Origin: Magnolia sinica
Taxonomy: Eukaryota; Streptophyta; Magnoliopsida; Magnoliales; Magnoliaceae
Length of the DNA stretch: 64,000 nt
Direction of reading: 5' to 3'
NCBI RefSeq assembly: GCF_029962835.1
Contig: NC_080574.1
Location: 39,995,501-40,059,500 of the forward strand
A program made the translations under genes and the position numbers. The notes below the pieces were generated by a model, which had not been told where the DNA came from, made no database searches, and worked only from the letters and a program-made list of their open reading frames with translations. This document shows positions 34,888-46,441 of the stretch, one piece after another. The first letter of the stretch is position 1. Every line of letters begins with the position of its first letter.

Positions 34888-36228
34888 CAATGATCCAACC
34901 ATTCATCCCATCCATCCAACCATCCAACCACCCAACCATCCATCCCATCCATCCAACCATTCAACCATCCCATCCATCCATCCCGTCTAACCATCCATCC
35001 ATCCCATCAAATCATCCAATCATCCAAACATTTATCCATCCATCCCATCTATCCAATAATCCAACCATCCAACCATCCCATCCATCCATGCCATCAAATC
35101 ATCCAAAAATCCACACATCTATTTCATCTATCCATCCAACCAATCATCCAAACATCCATCACATCAAATCATCCCATCCAATCATCCATCCATCCAACCA
35201 TCCCATCTATCCGTCTAACCATCCATCCATCCTATCAAATCATCCAATCATCCAAACATTTATCTATCCATCCCATCTATCTAATAATCCAACCATCCAA
35301 CCATCCCATCCATCCATCCCATCTATCTAATAATCCAACCATCCAATCATCCCATCCATCTATGCCATCAAATCATCTAAACATCCACACATCCATCCCA
35401 TCTATCCATCCAAACATCTATCAATCCCATCCATCCATCCATCCATCGCATCAAATCATCCAACCATCCAACCACCCAACCATTCCATCTATCCATCTAA
35501 CGATCCATCCATCCCATCAAATCATCCAATCATCCAAACATATATCCATTCATCTCATCTATCTAATAATCCAACCATCCAACCATCCCATCCATCTATG
35601 TCATGAAATCATCCAAACATCCACACATCCATCCCATCTATCTATCCATCCAACCATCCCATCCAATCATCTAAACATCCATCAATCCCATCCATCCATC
35701 CATCCATCCAATCATTCAACCATCCAACCATCCCATCTATCCATCTAACGATCCATCCATTCCATCAAATCATCCAATCATCCAAACATTTATCCATCCA
35801 TCCATCCCTATCTATCCCATCCATCCAATAATTCAACCATCCAACCATCCCATCCATCCATAACATCAAATCATCTATACATCCACACATCCATCCCATC
35901 TATCCATCCAAACATCCAAACATCCATCCATCCATCCCATCCAATGCATCAAATCATCCCATCCAATCATCCATCCATCCAATCATCCAAATATCCATCC
36001 CATCTATCCATCTAAACATTCATCCAACCGACCTATCCATCCATCCATCCATCCCATCCATCGCATCAAATCATCCCATCCAACCATCCAATCATTCAAA
36101 CATCCATCCCATCTATCCATCTAAACATCCATCCAACCAACCCATCCATCCCATCCAATCATCCAAACATCCATCCATCCATCCATCCAACCATCCCATC
36201 CCATCCATGCATCCAACCATCTAACCAT
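34888..36228. repeat. CATC/CCAA minisatellite with higher-order period
   Basis: About 1.34 kb of CATC, CCAT, CAAC and CATCTA words. A longer block (ATCCATCC, then ATCAAATCATCCAATC) recurs at 34992, 35220, 35502 and 35750, giving a higher-order period of about 230-280 bp. The long open frames across it (Ile/His/Pro/Ser only) are a by-product of the repeat. Confidence 0.85.
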
Positions 36229-36234
36229 CAGGAG

Positions 36235-36700
36235 TGGATGATGTGTGGACTCGGCCTCACTTAAGAGGGTGGCCCCCACCTTGAATTATGTATTCTATAT
36301 CCATCTATTTTACAAGATCCTTTTAGGGCATGAACCTAAAAATGAAGTGGATCCAATTCTCAAGTGGACCTTATCATAGGAAATGATGGTGATTGACCAT
36401 AAATGGGCCACAAAAGTTTTGGATCAAGTTGATATTTCCTTTTTCCCTTTATCCATGTTCACGTGACCATAGCATCTGGTTAGATGACAAATAAACATTA
36501 TGGAAAGATTAAGGTGGGCCCTAGGAAGTTTTTAATGGTATGACATTCAATCACCGTTGTTGTATGGTCCACAAGATTTGGATCTTTATTTTTAGGCTCA
36601 TGCCATAAAATGTTTTGGCAAAATGGATGGACAACGTGGATATAGAATAGGTAGATCATGGTGGGCCCCATAATAAGGGCTTCACCTGCCATAAATATCA
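36235..36700. mobile_element. Foldback MITE inside the hAT-like element
   Basis: The left arm TGGCCCCCACC...TATTCTATATCCATC faces the right arm GGATATAGAATAGGTAGATCATGGTGGGCCCC. The interior has MITE-core words in inverted order. Outer limits are approximate. Confidence 0.6.
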
Positions 36701-37291
36701 CACTCTATTGAAATTTTTAGTTTTTTTTAAAACTGCATTTTTTTTTTCTTAAAGTGGTGGTGAACCACTTTTATTACATGATACGAAACTTACACTCTAA
36801 AAGTAACTTAAAAGTTACTTAAACTATTAGTTTTATTTCCATTTAAAATAGTGGTGACATATGCTTTTAAATGGTAGAAAAGCATACTTTAGAAAAAGTT
36901 AAAAAGGTAAAGTTAAAAGCAAATAGCTTCGACCTCTCTTTCAAAACCCTAAAACTCACACCCATTCCCTCCGCAGCAGCCACTGCAACGCGGGCAGTTC
37001 CGATAGATTCTCCTTCCACAAGTTTAGCTCTATTCAATTACCTGCTCTATCTAATCCAATATCTCTCGCTTCTTTTTTTTTTTTGAATTTAAGGCTATTA
37101 TACGGAGATATAATTATCGAATTGTCAATATTTTCGTTGTCATCAACGTTATCGATGATATATCGCCAATATATCGCCGATATTTGGAAGAGAAACGAGT
37201 TTTTGGGTTTTCTGTATCGCAAGTCCAGTGATACCGAAATTATTGGCGATAATATCGATTTTTCGCCGATAATACAAACATTGGTCCTACG

Positions 37292-38270
37292 TACCTCGAA
37301 TATATCGAAGTAGCTATTTCATTGCCTCCTAATGTAGCTTACCAAGGTTAAACATATATCTTTTAAGAAAATCCACCGTATGTGAAATATCTGATCTTGT
37401 ATAGGATATGACATACATCAAGCTGCCAACCTCACTTGAATAAAATACACGAGACATATTCTCCTTTTCTTCATTTGTTTCAGGACATTATTCAAAAGAA
37501 AGCCTAAAATGAGCCACGTGGGGAACACTAACAGGCTTTGCCTTATCCATCTCATATTTCACCAATACCTTCTCAAAGTATTCCGCCTGAGATAACCATG
37601 GCTTGCTCCTTTTCTTATTTATGTGTATGTCAATACCGGGAACTCTCTTTACAGACCTTGGATCTTTCATCTCGAATATCCTTGATAACTGAGTCTTCAT
37701 CATGTCAATATCAAACATGCTATGACTGGCGATAAGCATGTCATCAATATACAATACCAAGATAATGAACTTCCCATCACTTAGAGTCTTGTAATAGACA
37801 CAATAATCATATTCACTTCTGGTAAACCTTTAACTCATCATGAAAGAATCAAATTTCTTATACCACTACCTAGGCGATTATTTCGGGCCATACAATGACC
37901 TCTTTAACCTGCAAACTTTATTCTGTCATTTGTATTTCGAAACCTTCTGGCTGCTTCACGTAAATATGTTCTTTAAATTTCTTATGCGGGAAAGTTGTCT
38001 TTACATCCATTCGTTCCAACTCAAAATTGTATTGGGAAACCAATGTCAATACGAATCTAATATATACTTGCTTCACCACATGAGCGAATATGTTAGTGAA
38101 GTTAACAACTTCTCTCTGAGCATATCCCTCTGCTACCAGCATTGCCTTGTACCAATCATGTTTCTTCTTAAAGATCCACTTGCACTTGATCGCTTTACAG
38201 ATGATGGGAAGCTCCACCAGCTCCCACGTCTCATTCTTGTACAAAAAGTCCATCTCCTCATACATTATTA
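37292..38270 (-). pseudogene. Reverse transcriptase of the copia element (broken)
   Basis: Frames 38265-37918 (FLYKNETWELVELP, KCKWIFKKK, YAQREVVNFTNIFAHV, RMDVKTTFPHKKFKEHIYVKQPEGF) and 37760-37488 (active-site LYIDDML, then SRIFEMKD, then LSQAEYFEKVL). The catalytic IDD is kept in place of the usual VDD. The frame is interrupted between 37918 and 37760 and again toward 37292. Confidence 0.85.
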
Positions 38271-38910
38271 CTTTCTACTTTTCGGTATCTACATCATCAA
38301 GAGCTTTATGAAAAATAGACGAATCCCCCTCATCCGTAATGAGGGGAATTCAACATTTGAGTCATTCATGTATCTCGTCAGTAACCTACGATCCCTTGGC
38401 AAATTTCTTCTCATAGGTGACTACTCCACCTACTCCTGTACCTCTACATATGTCTCAGTATCAGCCTTTGTCTTATCTCTATCTATCTAAACATCCACAA
38501 CTGACCTTTTGTCTTCCTTGTGTTTATCCTTACGGAACAAGGATCATTTATCGAATCTAACGTCACGACTAATAATGATTTTTCATGTGACCTAGTCATA
38601 TAGCCTGTAACCCTTCACATCACCATCATAGTCGACAAGAATGTACTTTTTAGCCCTTGGTCCAATTTTTCTTTCTTACTTAGTTTATCTCTCTTAACTA
38701 ATGGTACATGAAAATAAGCATCGCAACCAAATACTCATAGCCCTGAGTAGTCTATCGACTGACCACTTCACACTTATTCTAAAAGTTTACATTTAATGAC
38801 CATAAAAGGGGATTGATTTACCAAGTAACAAATCGTGTTAACAGCCTCAATCTAGAGAATGGATTCTTCATTCTCTATACTTCTCCGACTATAAAACATG
38901 AGTTGATTGT
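38271..38910 (-). pseudogene. Integrase C-terminal part of the copia element (broken)
   Basis: Translated by eye on the minus strand from 38880: AVNTICYLVNQSP, then YSGL.VFGCDAYFHVP and KLSKKEK, the C-terminal half of a copia integrase, with several stops. The N-terminal half and everything upstream are missing beyond 38910. Confidence 0.7.
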
Positions 38911-41900
38911 TGTAACGCCCTGGAAATCGGGGGTCGTGCATACACTCGACTCCCGAGTTCCCGAGTATCACTTATAACCGATTTTCATTAATATATGTTT
39001 AATCAGGTTTAAATGCGCAGCCTGGAATTTCTTAGAACATGAAACACAACCACACAAGTCTATTGAAATGAAGAGATCTAGCATATATACAGGTCTAAAA
39101 AATATAAATGGGTCGCACAAGGCGTTATCCAACAAAAACTACAAAAAGAATGATATGTCCAAAAAGAATAAAGCTGAGCCTATTGCTCAGCGATCCAAAT
39201 CCTGCATATCAAGCCAGTGGAGAGCCGCCCATCAGCTGGAAGTAAGATAGCTCATCATACTCGTCAAGACTCGCGCCGTCAGGCTCCTCGTACTCTACGC
39301 CACCTGCATCTACGGGAGAGTCTGGTTGGTATTTTAACATACCGTCCCAGAGTGGGAGTGAGTGATCAACTAAGTGGGTGCTATTAGTCTTAAATTACAA
39401 CAGGCATCAATTAAATTATGGATTTAATGAAAGGCAATACATTCATAAGCACCTAACAAATCTTATTAATGTGTGTGTATGATGGATGATATGATGCATG
39501 CCCTCGCCACAACACTCCCTCGAGCGACTCCATCTAATGATTGCGTATGACCAACACTCCCTCAGAGCGACCTCGACTGCCAAGTCACCAACTTAGCTAG
39601 TACGATGCGATGATAATGTTAGCCAAGTTCTTAATTAATTTCATTCATCCAACAGGTTGGGAAAACTGATACACCCCACGTATCAATGCCCTAAATTGGT
39701 TACGAGGCCAAGGCCCCCAACGTGTGAGGCCAAGACCCCGCGATCTTTGATCCTGTCGGGTTCCCCATCCCCGACTTCAAGCACATGAGGAGTGCTGAGA
39801 AAAAGTATCGCTCGCGGTCACTACGGGGAAGCTCGTCTCCCCAGCATAGGCCGACAGCTCAGCTACAGTGTCCCATTCCACCATGTCCGGCTCACAAGTC
39901 AGTAGATCAGCTTCAATTGGTTATCAATGGACTACAACGATTGTAGGTTGTTCCAGGTTCCATACATATGTGAGCAGACAGGGTTAATAAACAAGGTTGG
40001 TCAGTAAGTAGACTAGACTACACAAATTCAAGCGAGCACGTGACAGACGACATCAAGTACGAGCGACCCATGTAGTCGAACTACTGTCGCCCATGCGCCC
40101 CCGCCCAAATCCACGGGTTTAGTCTCAGGATAGTCCTACCAACAGGACCACCTTCACTCTCCTCATATTCCTGACCAACCCAAGGGTTTGATAGTAATCC
40201 ATAGTATGTCAACTATCAAGGTTATCAACTAGCATAAACAATATCATGTGTTCATATTTTTTCAACATACAATTTGGATTTCCTAACAAGCAAGCTAACA
40301 ATATCAGGAAACAAAAGTGCATGTGTTTATGTGAGGTAGTGAGGAAGCTAAGAACTTCATATATTTCCCTAATACAAAAAATTACATAAGGGTTAGCACA
40401 TTAAACATATTATGAGAAAACATCATGTAAGAATCGAGCAAGGAATATATAACCAATCATCAATTCACACCCAATCATGTTTAGAACATCAAACATTCCA
40501 TAATCATTCCACATTGATTTGGGGAGGGTCTACGGTATAAGGTCTTTTCTAGGTTTCTCTAGATTACACAAATACATCACCCAACAAGCAAAATCATTAG
40601 ATTCAAAATAAAATTGGTGCTAGGCCACCTAAGAATAATAGTCCAAACCTATGGATTGTTGAAGTCTCGAAAAACGACCTAGAAACGCCAAACCCGGTGC
40701 CGATCGGCTGGAATCCTAAGACATTGCACTTGCATGTTAGAATCTCATGCAAAACCTCCCTCAATATGAGGGGTTTCCAAAAAGATGAGAGATTTACCTA
40801 CCTAATCGGCGGAGAGGGGTTCTCCCGGTTGTGGATGATGGATTTTCTTGAGGGAGAGGTAGGGTTTTGCAAGGTAGGACTCCCTTGGGCCCCACTTTGA
40901 TCTATGGCCCACCTTCACTCTCCTTCATTCTCCCTTTCTCTCTTCTTCCTTTCTTCTTTCTCCCTTTTCTCTTTCTCTCTTTCCTTCCCTAGGGTAAATT
41001 CGTATGGGGAGAGGGGTGCCCCAAATGAGGCCCTTTTATAATGCCAAATTTGGTGTCAATGGCCCCAAGTGTTAGGTTTTTACTATACTAACCCTATGGG
41101 AGGATTTTTCTAGCCTCTAAGGCCCACTATGAGGTGTACAAGTCAATATACATTGTAGGATAGTTAGCCCTAATGATGATCTATGTATGGATATGATCGG
41201 CCCGCTATTTGGATGCGCCGATCGACAGATATGATAAGAAGTCTGTTTAACGGTCGCCGATGGTCGATCGGGGCGGCGGCTATACGGATATGAGCAAGGA
41301 AATATCATCACTTCACGTTTGAAGTTTGGTCGTAAACTGACGGTTCGAAATTCTCAACTTTACATAAGAGTGGATGACCCAATTCACTTAAGTTCCAGCT
41401 CCTTTCTTTGGGGTATTTGCGCTTCTCATGCACTCATCCTTTGGCTCAAGTTGAGTGGTTCTGGGCAGTACCTAGGTCTTACTCCCGCGATGGACGTCAA
41501 GCCCAGTAAGACGGATATTATTCTATAATTTTGGAACTAGTGGCCCACCAACGAGCGGTCTAGAGCTTGTTTGGAGAATCGAGGCATTTCTGAAATGAAT
41601 TTAGTAGTGAGATTTCTCATGAGCAATGATTAGGGTTTGGATTAACTATGTTCATAGTGTGGCCCATTTATAACTAGTGAAAGTAGAGATTTGGTCATGA
41701 TTACTCTGAACCGTCGGTTTGAGGCTAAAGGAGTAATGAGACTGATTTGGTCTATTAGTCAAGATCCAGGCGGATTCGTTGGTTTCCTATGGTTGATTAA
41801 TTGAACTTATGCAGTTCTTACTAGTACCAGTCGTGTACAACTAACATTGAGTGCTAATGGTCAGTAAGTAATATTATAAGCTAATTACAGAAAAAAATTT

Positions 41901-41947
41901 CAAGGATTTTTGAAAATTCAAAATAGTGAAAAATCCAGGATGTTACA
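38911..41947 (-). mobile_element. Solo-LTR-like element, 3.04 kb, no target duplication
   Basis: The plus strand starts TGTAACGCCCTGGAAATC and ends ATCCAGGATGTTACA, so on the minus strand it runs TGTAACATCCTGG...CAGGGCGTTACA, typical LTR termini. The flanks ATTGT and ATATT do not form a duplication. It separates two copia remnants that face away from it. No coding frames. Its similarity in termini and size to the LTR at 28824 suggests the same broad lineage. Confidence 0.6.
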
Positions 41948-42880
41948 ATATTAAGGGTAAACATACCAGAATTATAAATAAATGTGCATCAAGGAGTGTA
42001 GGACTCTTAGAAGTGATACATACGGACATTTATGGGCTATTTCCTACAGCATCCTTAAGTGAACACAAATGCTTTATCATCTTTATAATTGACTACTCTT
42101 GTTTTGGGTACCTTTATCTCATTAGTGAAAAATTAAATGCCATGGATGCTTTTAAAATCTATAATGTTGAAGTTGAAAATCAACTCGATAAGAAGATTAA
42201 GGTCGTCAGGTATGACTGTAGTAGTGAATACTATGATAGATACGATAAATCAGGAGCAACACAAGACCCTTCGCTAGATACCTACAAGATTATGACATTA
42301 TCACCCAGTACAACATGCTTGGGACACTAGAGCATAATAGTGTGGCTAAAAGATGCAATCGCACCCTTATGGATATGGTGCGTAGCATGATAAGCAATTA
42401 GACATTGCCAAAATCTTTATGTGGTGATGCGATCAAAACTATATTTTATATCCTTAACAGGGTCCCCAAAAAGGTTGTAAGTAAAACCTCTTTTAAGTTG
42501 TGGAATAAGAGAAAGTCAAGTGTCTGATATCTATATGTTTGGGGATGTCCTGCTAAGGCCAAAGTTTATAACTTACATGAAAGAAAACTCGATCACAGAA
42601 CCATAAGTTATTTCTATATAAGATACTCGAAAATGTTAAAAGGTTATCGATTCTACTATCCTTCCCACTCAATTAGGATAATTGAGACTGGGAATGCTAG
42701 ATTCATTGAGAACATTGAAAATAGTAAGAGCATGAACATTAAGGATTTTGTATTCGAGAAAGAAAGGATTATGACTCTCACTGCAGTCATTCTGAATCTC
42801 TTTGGTATAAATCCTGTAGTTGAGCTTATAGTCACTACGAATCACCATGACAAACCTCTTATACAACCCATTGATTAAGG
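41948..42880 (+). pseudogene. Copia integrase (broken), plus strand
   Basis: The frame at 41926-42330 contains HTDIYGLFPTAS (first Asp), IDYSCFGYLYLI and VRYDCSSEYY (in place of the usual D-x-G-GEY). Further frames give RCNRTLMDMVRSMIS, VWGCPAKAK and KLDHRTISYFYIRYS, and 42633-42878 gives GYRFYYPS and IETGNARFIE. Several stops break it. Confidence 0.78.
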
Positions 42881-43154
42881 AAATTAAAATCACACTCAAG
42901 AGGGTGAGCCATCGAGAAGATCTGAAAGAGAGAGGAAGTCTGTGAATCGAGACGATTACATCGTATATCTGCAAGAGCGCGACTTTAACATAGGGGTAGA
43001 AAAAAATCTTGAATCTTTTACCCAAGTTAAATAGAATGCTCACCCTTCTCTTTAGATTAATGTCATGAATGATGAGTTAAAATATATGAAGGACAACAAA
43101 GTACGGGATATTGTTAAGTTATCCTAAGGAATAAAGTCGATTGATTGTAAATAG

Positions 43155-44639
43155 GTGTTGAAAACTGAACAGGACTTTAAGGATAATGTTGAAAGATATA
43201 AAGCCAGATTTGCTGTCAATGATTTTAACCAACGTGAATACATTAATTTTAAGGAGACTATATCACCAATATTCAAGAAATACTCATTCAGTATCATAAT
43301 GGTTCTTGTGGCTCATATAGATTTAAAACTACATCATATGCATGTAAAGAGTGTATTTCTCAATAAAGATTTAAATAAGAATGTATATATGTTGCAACCT
43401 GAGGATTTTGGGTTTTATAGCCAATGGCTCAGAATATATGGTTTGTAAACTAAAGAAATCCATTTATGGGTTGAAACAAGCATCATAACAGTGGTACGTG
43501 AAGTTTCATGAAGTAATTTCCTCATATGGTTTTGTAGAAAATACTGCAAATGAATGTATCTACATTAAAATCAATGAAAGTAAGTTCGTAATATTAGTTT
43601 TGTATGTTAATGACATTTTATTAGTTATCAGTGACATTAAAATGTTAAGTGATGCCAAGAAATTCCTAGGCAGATGCGGGCCATGCCCATGCCCACCAAC
43701 TTAGTTGAAGCCTGGCCAAACGACGGATGCAGGTTGACGATATTCTGACTCAAGCAAGTGGACGAATATCTCCCTTAATGCATTCAGACATTTTATGCAT
43801 TTACAAGACTTTGATGGTTATTCTGTGCACCTTATGTTTATTGTACTATTTTAATTTTAACAAGAACAAATCATGCTGAGAATTCTCACTAACCCTGGTT
43901 AGCTTACACTTTATTGATGAAAAACCCTACAGATGTAACTAAGGCCAAACCGTTGGCACAAGAGCCTGAAATTGTAACTGAGTTACGGAGTGACTTACAC
44001 GACACGTGGCCTTATTTGACTGAAGAGGAACTCGTTGCATTGAATTGATTACTAATTTCTCTATTTCATTACTTAGGATTTATATTTATTTATTTTAGAT
44101 TAATTTCTATTTAGTTATCGTATTTATGAAATGTATTGTGGTAGACATGAATTTACTGCTCATTGAATTGATGATTGATAGTTACATTAGAATGGTAACC
44201 TCAGATGGGTGGGTCTTTAAATAGTTATAAGTTTGAAATGACGGACCTTAGTGACGCTTCTTATCTCAGTGGTATTGAGATACGCCATGATAGATTATGC
44301 AAACTGCTTAGCCTATCACGGATGACTTATATTGATAGGGTACTTGAAAGGTATGGCATGCAAAACTATGTTCCTGGACAATCACCCATTATAAAGGGTG
44401 ATAAATTTGGCCAGTTCCAGCGTCTTAAGAATGATTTGGAAAATAATTGAATGAAGGAATTTTCATATGCATCAGTAGTAGGGAGCATCATGTATGCTTA
44501 AGTCTACACGCGATTGGATATTGCATTTTTAGTTGGAATATTGGGCAAGTATTTATCTAATCTAAGAATACAATATTGGATAGATACAAAAAAGGTGTTG
44601 CACCACCTATAAAGAACAAAGGACTTCATACTCACAAAC
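43155..44639 (+). pseudogene. Copia reverse transcriptase (broken), plus strand
   Basis: 43155-43448 has YKARFAVNDFNQREYINFKE and HMHVKSVFLNKDLNKNVYM. 43498-43704 has the active-site LYVNDILL (the usual VDD changed to VND). After a 0.55-kb insertion, 44205-44450 resumes with EMTDLSDASYLSGIEI and LLSLSRMTYIDRVLERY, then SYASVVGSIMYA and DIAFLVGILGKYL to about 44639. The Asp-to-Asn change would remove a catalytic residue. Confidence 0.8.
43672..44225. other. Unidentified 0.55-kb insertion in copia RT
   Basis: The copia frame stops after KKFLG at about 43672 and resumes with KFEMTDL at about 44228. The intervening sequence matches nothing I recognise. Its edges share only TAG (43670-43672 and 44222-44224), so the mechanism is unclear. 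Confidence 0.5.
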
Positions 44640-46156
44640 TGTCACGCCTCCAGAATTTGGGTACCCAAGTAGGGCTACTCAATACCCAAATTCCAAGCAC
44701 GTGAGCTAAAATTTATATATCATCATTAATGTTCAAGTAAATACTTAATCCCACAAGGTTATGTACATACAAAATAAATGAGGACAACTACTTATTCAAA
44801 CTTAATTAAACAATACTGTACTATACCATTTACAATTTAAGCAACTAATTAAATTAAATAACTTAACTTATTACATTAACATTTAAAATTTCTAACTAAG
44901 CCTAATAACAATGTAATTAATAATAAAGGCCCGTCTGCTCGAAGTATTTCAACTCAGCACCTATATGGTTTAAATTAACGTGAGTACAACGACTCAGTAG
45001 GATCGTCTCATACATAAAGCTGAAGTTCTAAATTCATATGTCTTTAAATAAAGTAACATATTTGAGACAAACATAACAACATAACTTATGGTAATATCGA
45101 ATAAAGAGAATGTAAAAATGATATGAATGTGATACTATTCATGAATCCTCATAAATAACCAAATAAACATGCATCATTAATTACAACACTGTACTCAGTA
45201 TATGGTCACGATGCATTAATGACCACGTACAGGTATCTCATGGTGAGGGACCCATTTATACATTAGTTGGTCAGCCTACTGCTTCAGTTGTACTTTTGAC
45301 GTATGTCCGCGAACACGATTGTACTCATACGCCGTACACAAAGGAGACTCTAAAAAATCCAACGGGTTGTAAGGTTTTTCACCAAGGGATACGATTGCCC
45401 TACTTGTTAACTTTAGGGTCTTTCATTGCCCTACTTACTAATACAACTATACTTTCTTTCTTTTATTCTATTTTTTTATTCAATAATCAATAGATAAGCA
45501 TGAATGATATGAACGATTCTAAAATCAGCAATAAAATAATTTAATAGATCAAATTTCTACATTATAATATAGGTTCTATATAAGGTGCATAAATTCAATG
45601 CTGATAAAAATTTAGTTCTTAAAATTTACTGAATATCAAGCTATTTTCTGTAATAGTGCTAGAATTTTACTTAGATACCCCTTAAGAATGTTGAAATATT
45701 GTTTATATCTCAAAAATTGATTTTTAAAAAATTTAATTATGTGTAGATATAAATTGAGTATTTTATTCTAAATTCAAATTTTCATAATTTATAGAAAAGA
45801 TTTATCTGGACCTTATGTTTAGATTTTATTTTTTAATTTGAGTTTTTAATTAGTACAATTAAAAGTTCAATTTAATATCGGGTTAAAATTTTGATTTAAA
45901 TAATTTAAATAATAATCTAAAACTGATCATATTAATTCCAAAGTATTTAAAATTTAGACTTATAATGATTTAATTTAATCTTGACAAGAAGAATTCTAAA
46001 ACTTCTAAATTAGAATACATCTTAGTAAAGTTATTCTTTCTTCTTTTTTTTTTTTTTACTGAAATTTAGAAATAAAATAAGTTAATATTTATTATGAATA
46101 AACTGATTTAAATAAATTAGTCTAACTTAGATTCAAGGTTTACATTTTGAAATTTT

Positions 46157-46296
46157 AATTTAATTCACTTAACACCTAATTTAAAAATAAAAATCATATT
46201 ATAATCTAACTGTACAAGTTAAGTAGATAATTTAATTCACTTAACACCTAATTTAGAAATAAAAATCATATTATAATTTAATTGTACAAGTTAATG
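46157..46296. repeat. 72-bp tandem duplication
   Basis: Units 46157-46228 and 46229-46296 both read AATTTAATTCACTTAACACC...ACTGTACAAGTTAA-like with a few differences. Confidence 0.8.
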
Positions 46297-46363
46297 CTAA
46301 AATTCAAAAAATGAATATTAGGGTGTAAATAAATTTGACAATAATAATAAAAAGTCGTTAATT

Positions 46364-46366
<3 letters not shown>

Positions 46367-46441
<75 letters not shown>
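46367..46441. repeat. (AT)n then (AC)n microsatellite
   Basis: Alternating AT for about 54 bp followed by AC for about 21 bp. Confidence 0.95.

Larger units (their letters stand above)
34510..37283. mobile_element. Non-autonomous hAT-like element carrying a minisatellite
   Basis: Ends CAGTGTTCG...and, inverted, CAATGTTTG are imperfect terminal inverted repeats. Flanks GTCCTACA (34502-34509) and GTCCTACG (37284-37291) match at 7 of 8. Removing the element restores the copia reading between RT (YIRGT) and RNase H (DYVLAFEK). Both subterminal regions carry GATATCGCC/TATCGCCGATA words (34540-34620 and 37150-37280). Inside are a 1.3-kb CATC array (34888-36228), a foldback MITE (36235-36700) and a region of mixed sequence. 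No transposase frame is present. Confidence 0.75.
19288..38910 (-). mobile_element. Ty1/copia element (degenerate) hosting nested insertions
   Basis: The inferred outermost element of the nest. Its coding remnants on the minus strand run from integrase (38910-38271) through RT (38270-37292) to RNase H (34501-34088). Its downstream LTR appears to begin near 33950 and continue to 33383, interrupted by the gypsy element; removing that element joins 19288-19298 to the sequence from 33378. The copy loses its 5' half at 38911, where a 3-kb LTR abuts it. All frames are broken by stops. Confidence 0.6.
41948..44639 (+). mobile_element. Second Ty1/copia remnant, plus strand
   Basis: It begins in the gag-pre-integrase/integrase region directly after the 3-kb LTR and ends within the RT/RNase H linker where another TGTCACGCC terminus starts. 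Domain order INT then RT reads left to right. Its integrase text (WGCPA) differs from that of the minus-strand copia (FGCDAY), so it is a different family. It is interrupted by a 0.55-kb foreign segment at about 43672-44225. Confidence 0.75.

Noticed and set aside
34890..35748. Long Ile/His/Pro/Ser frames as repeat proteins
   Set aside because: They arise wholly from the CATC minisatellite, and other frames are equally open.
34888..36228. CRISPR-like array
   Set aside because: There are no constant repeats with unique spacers. The pattern is a short-word satellite in plant DNA.
34502..37291. CACTA or Mutator origin for the minisatellite-bearing element
   Set aside because: The ends are not CACTA, and the flanking duplication fits 8 bp (7/8) better than 3 or 9 bp.
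37840..38490. 216-codon plus-strand frame
   Set aside because: It is the antisense shadow of the copia reverse transcriptase on the minus strand.
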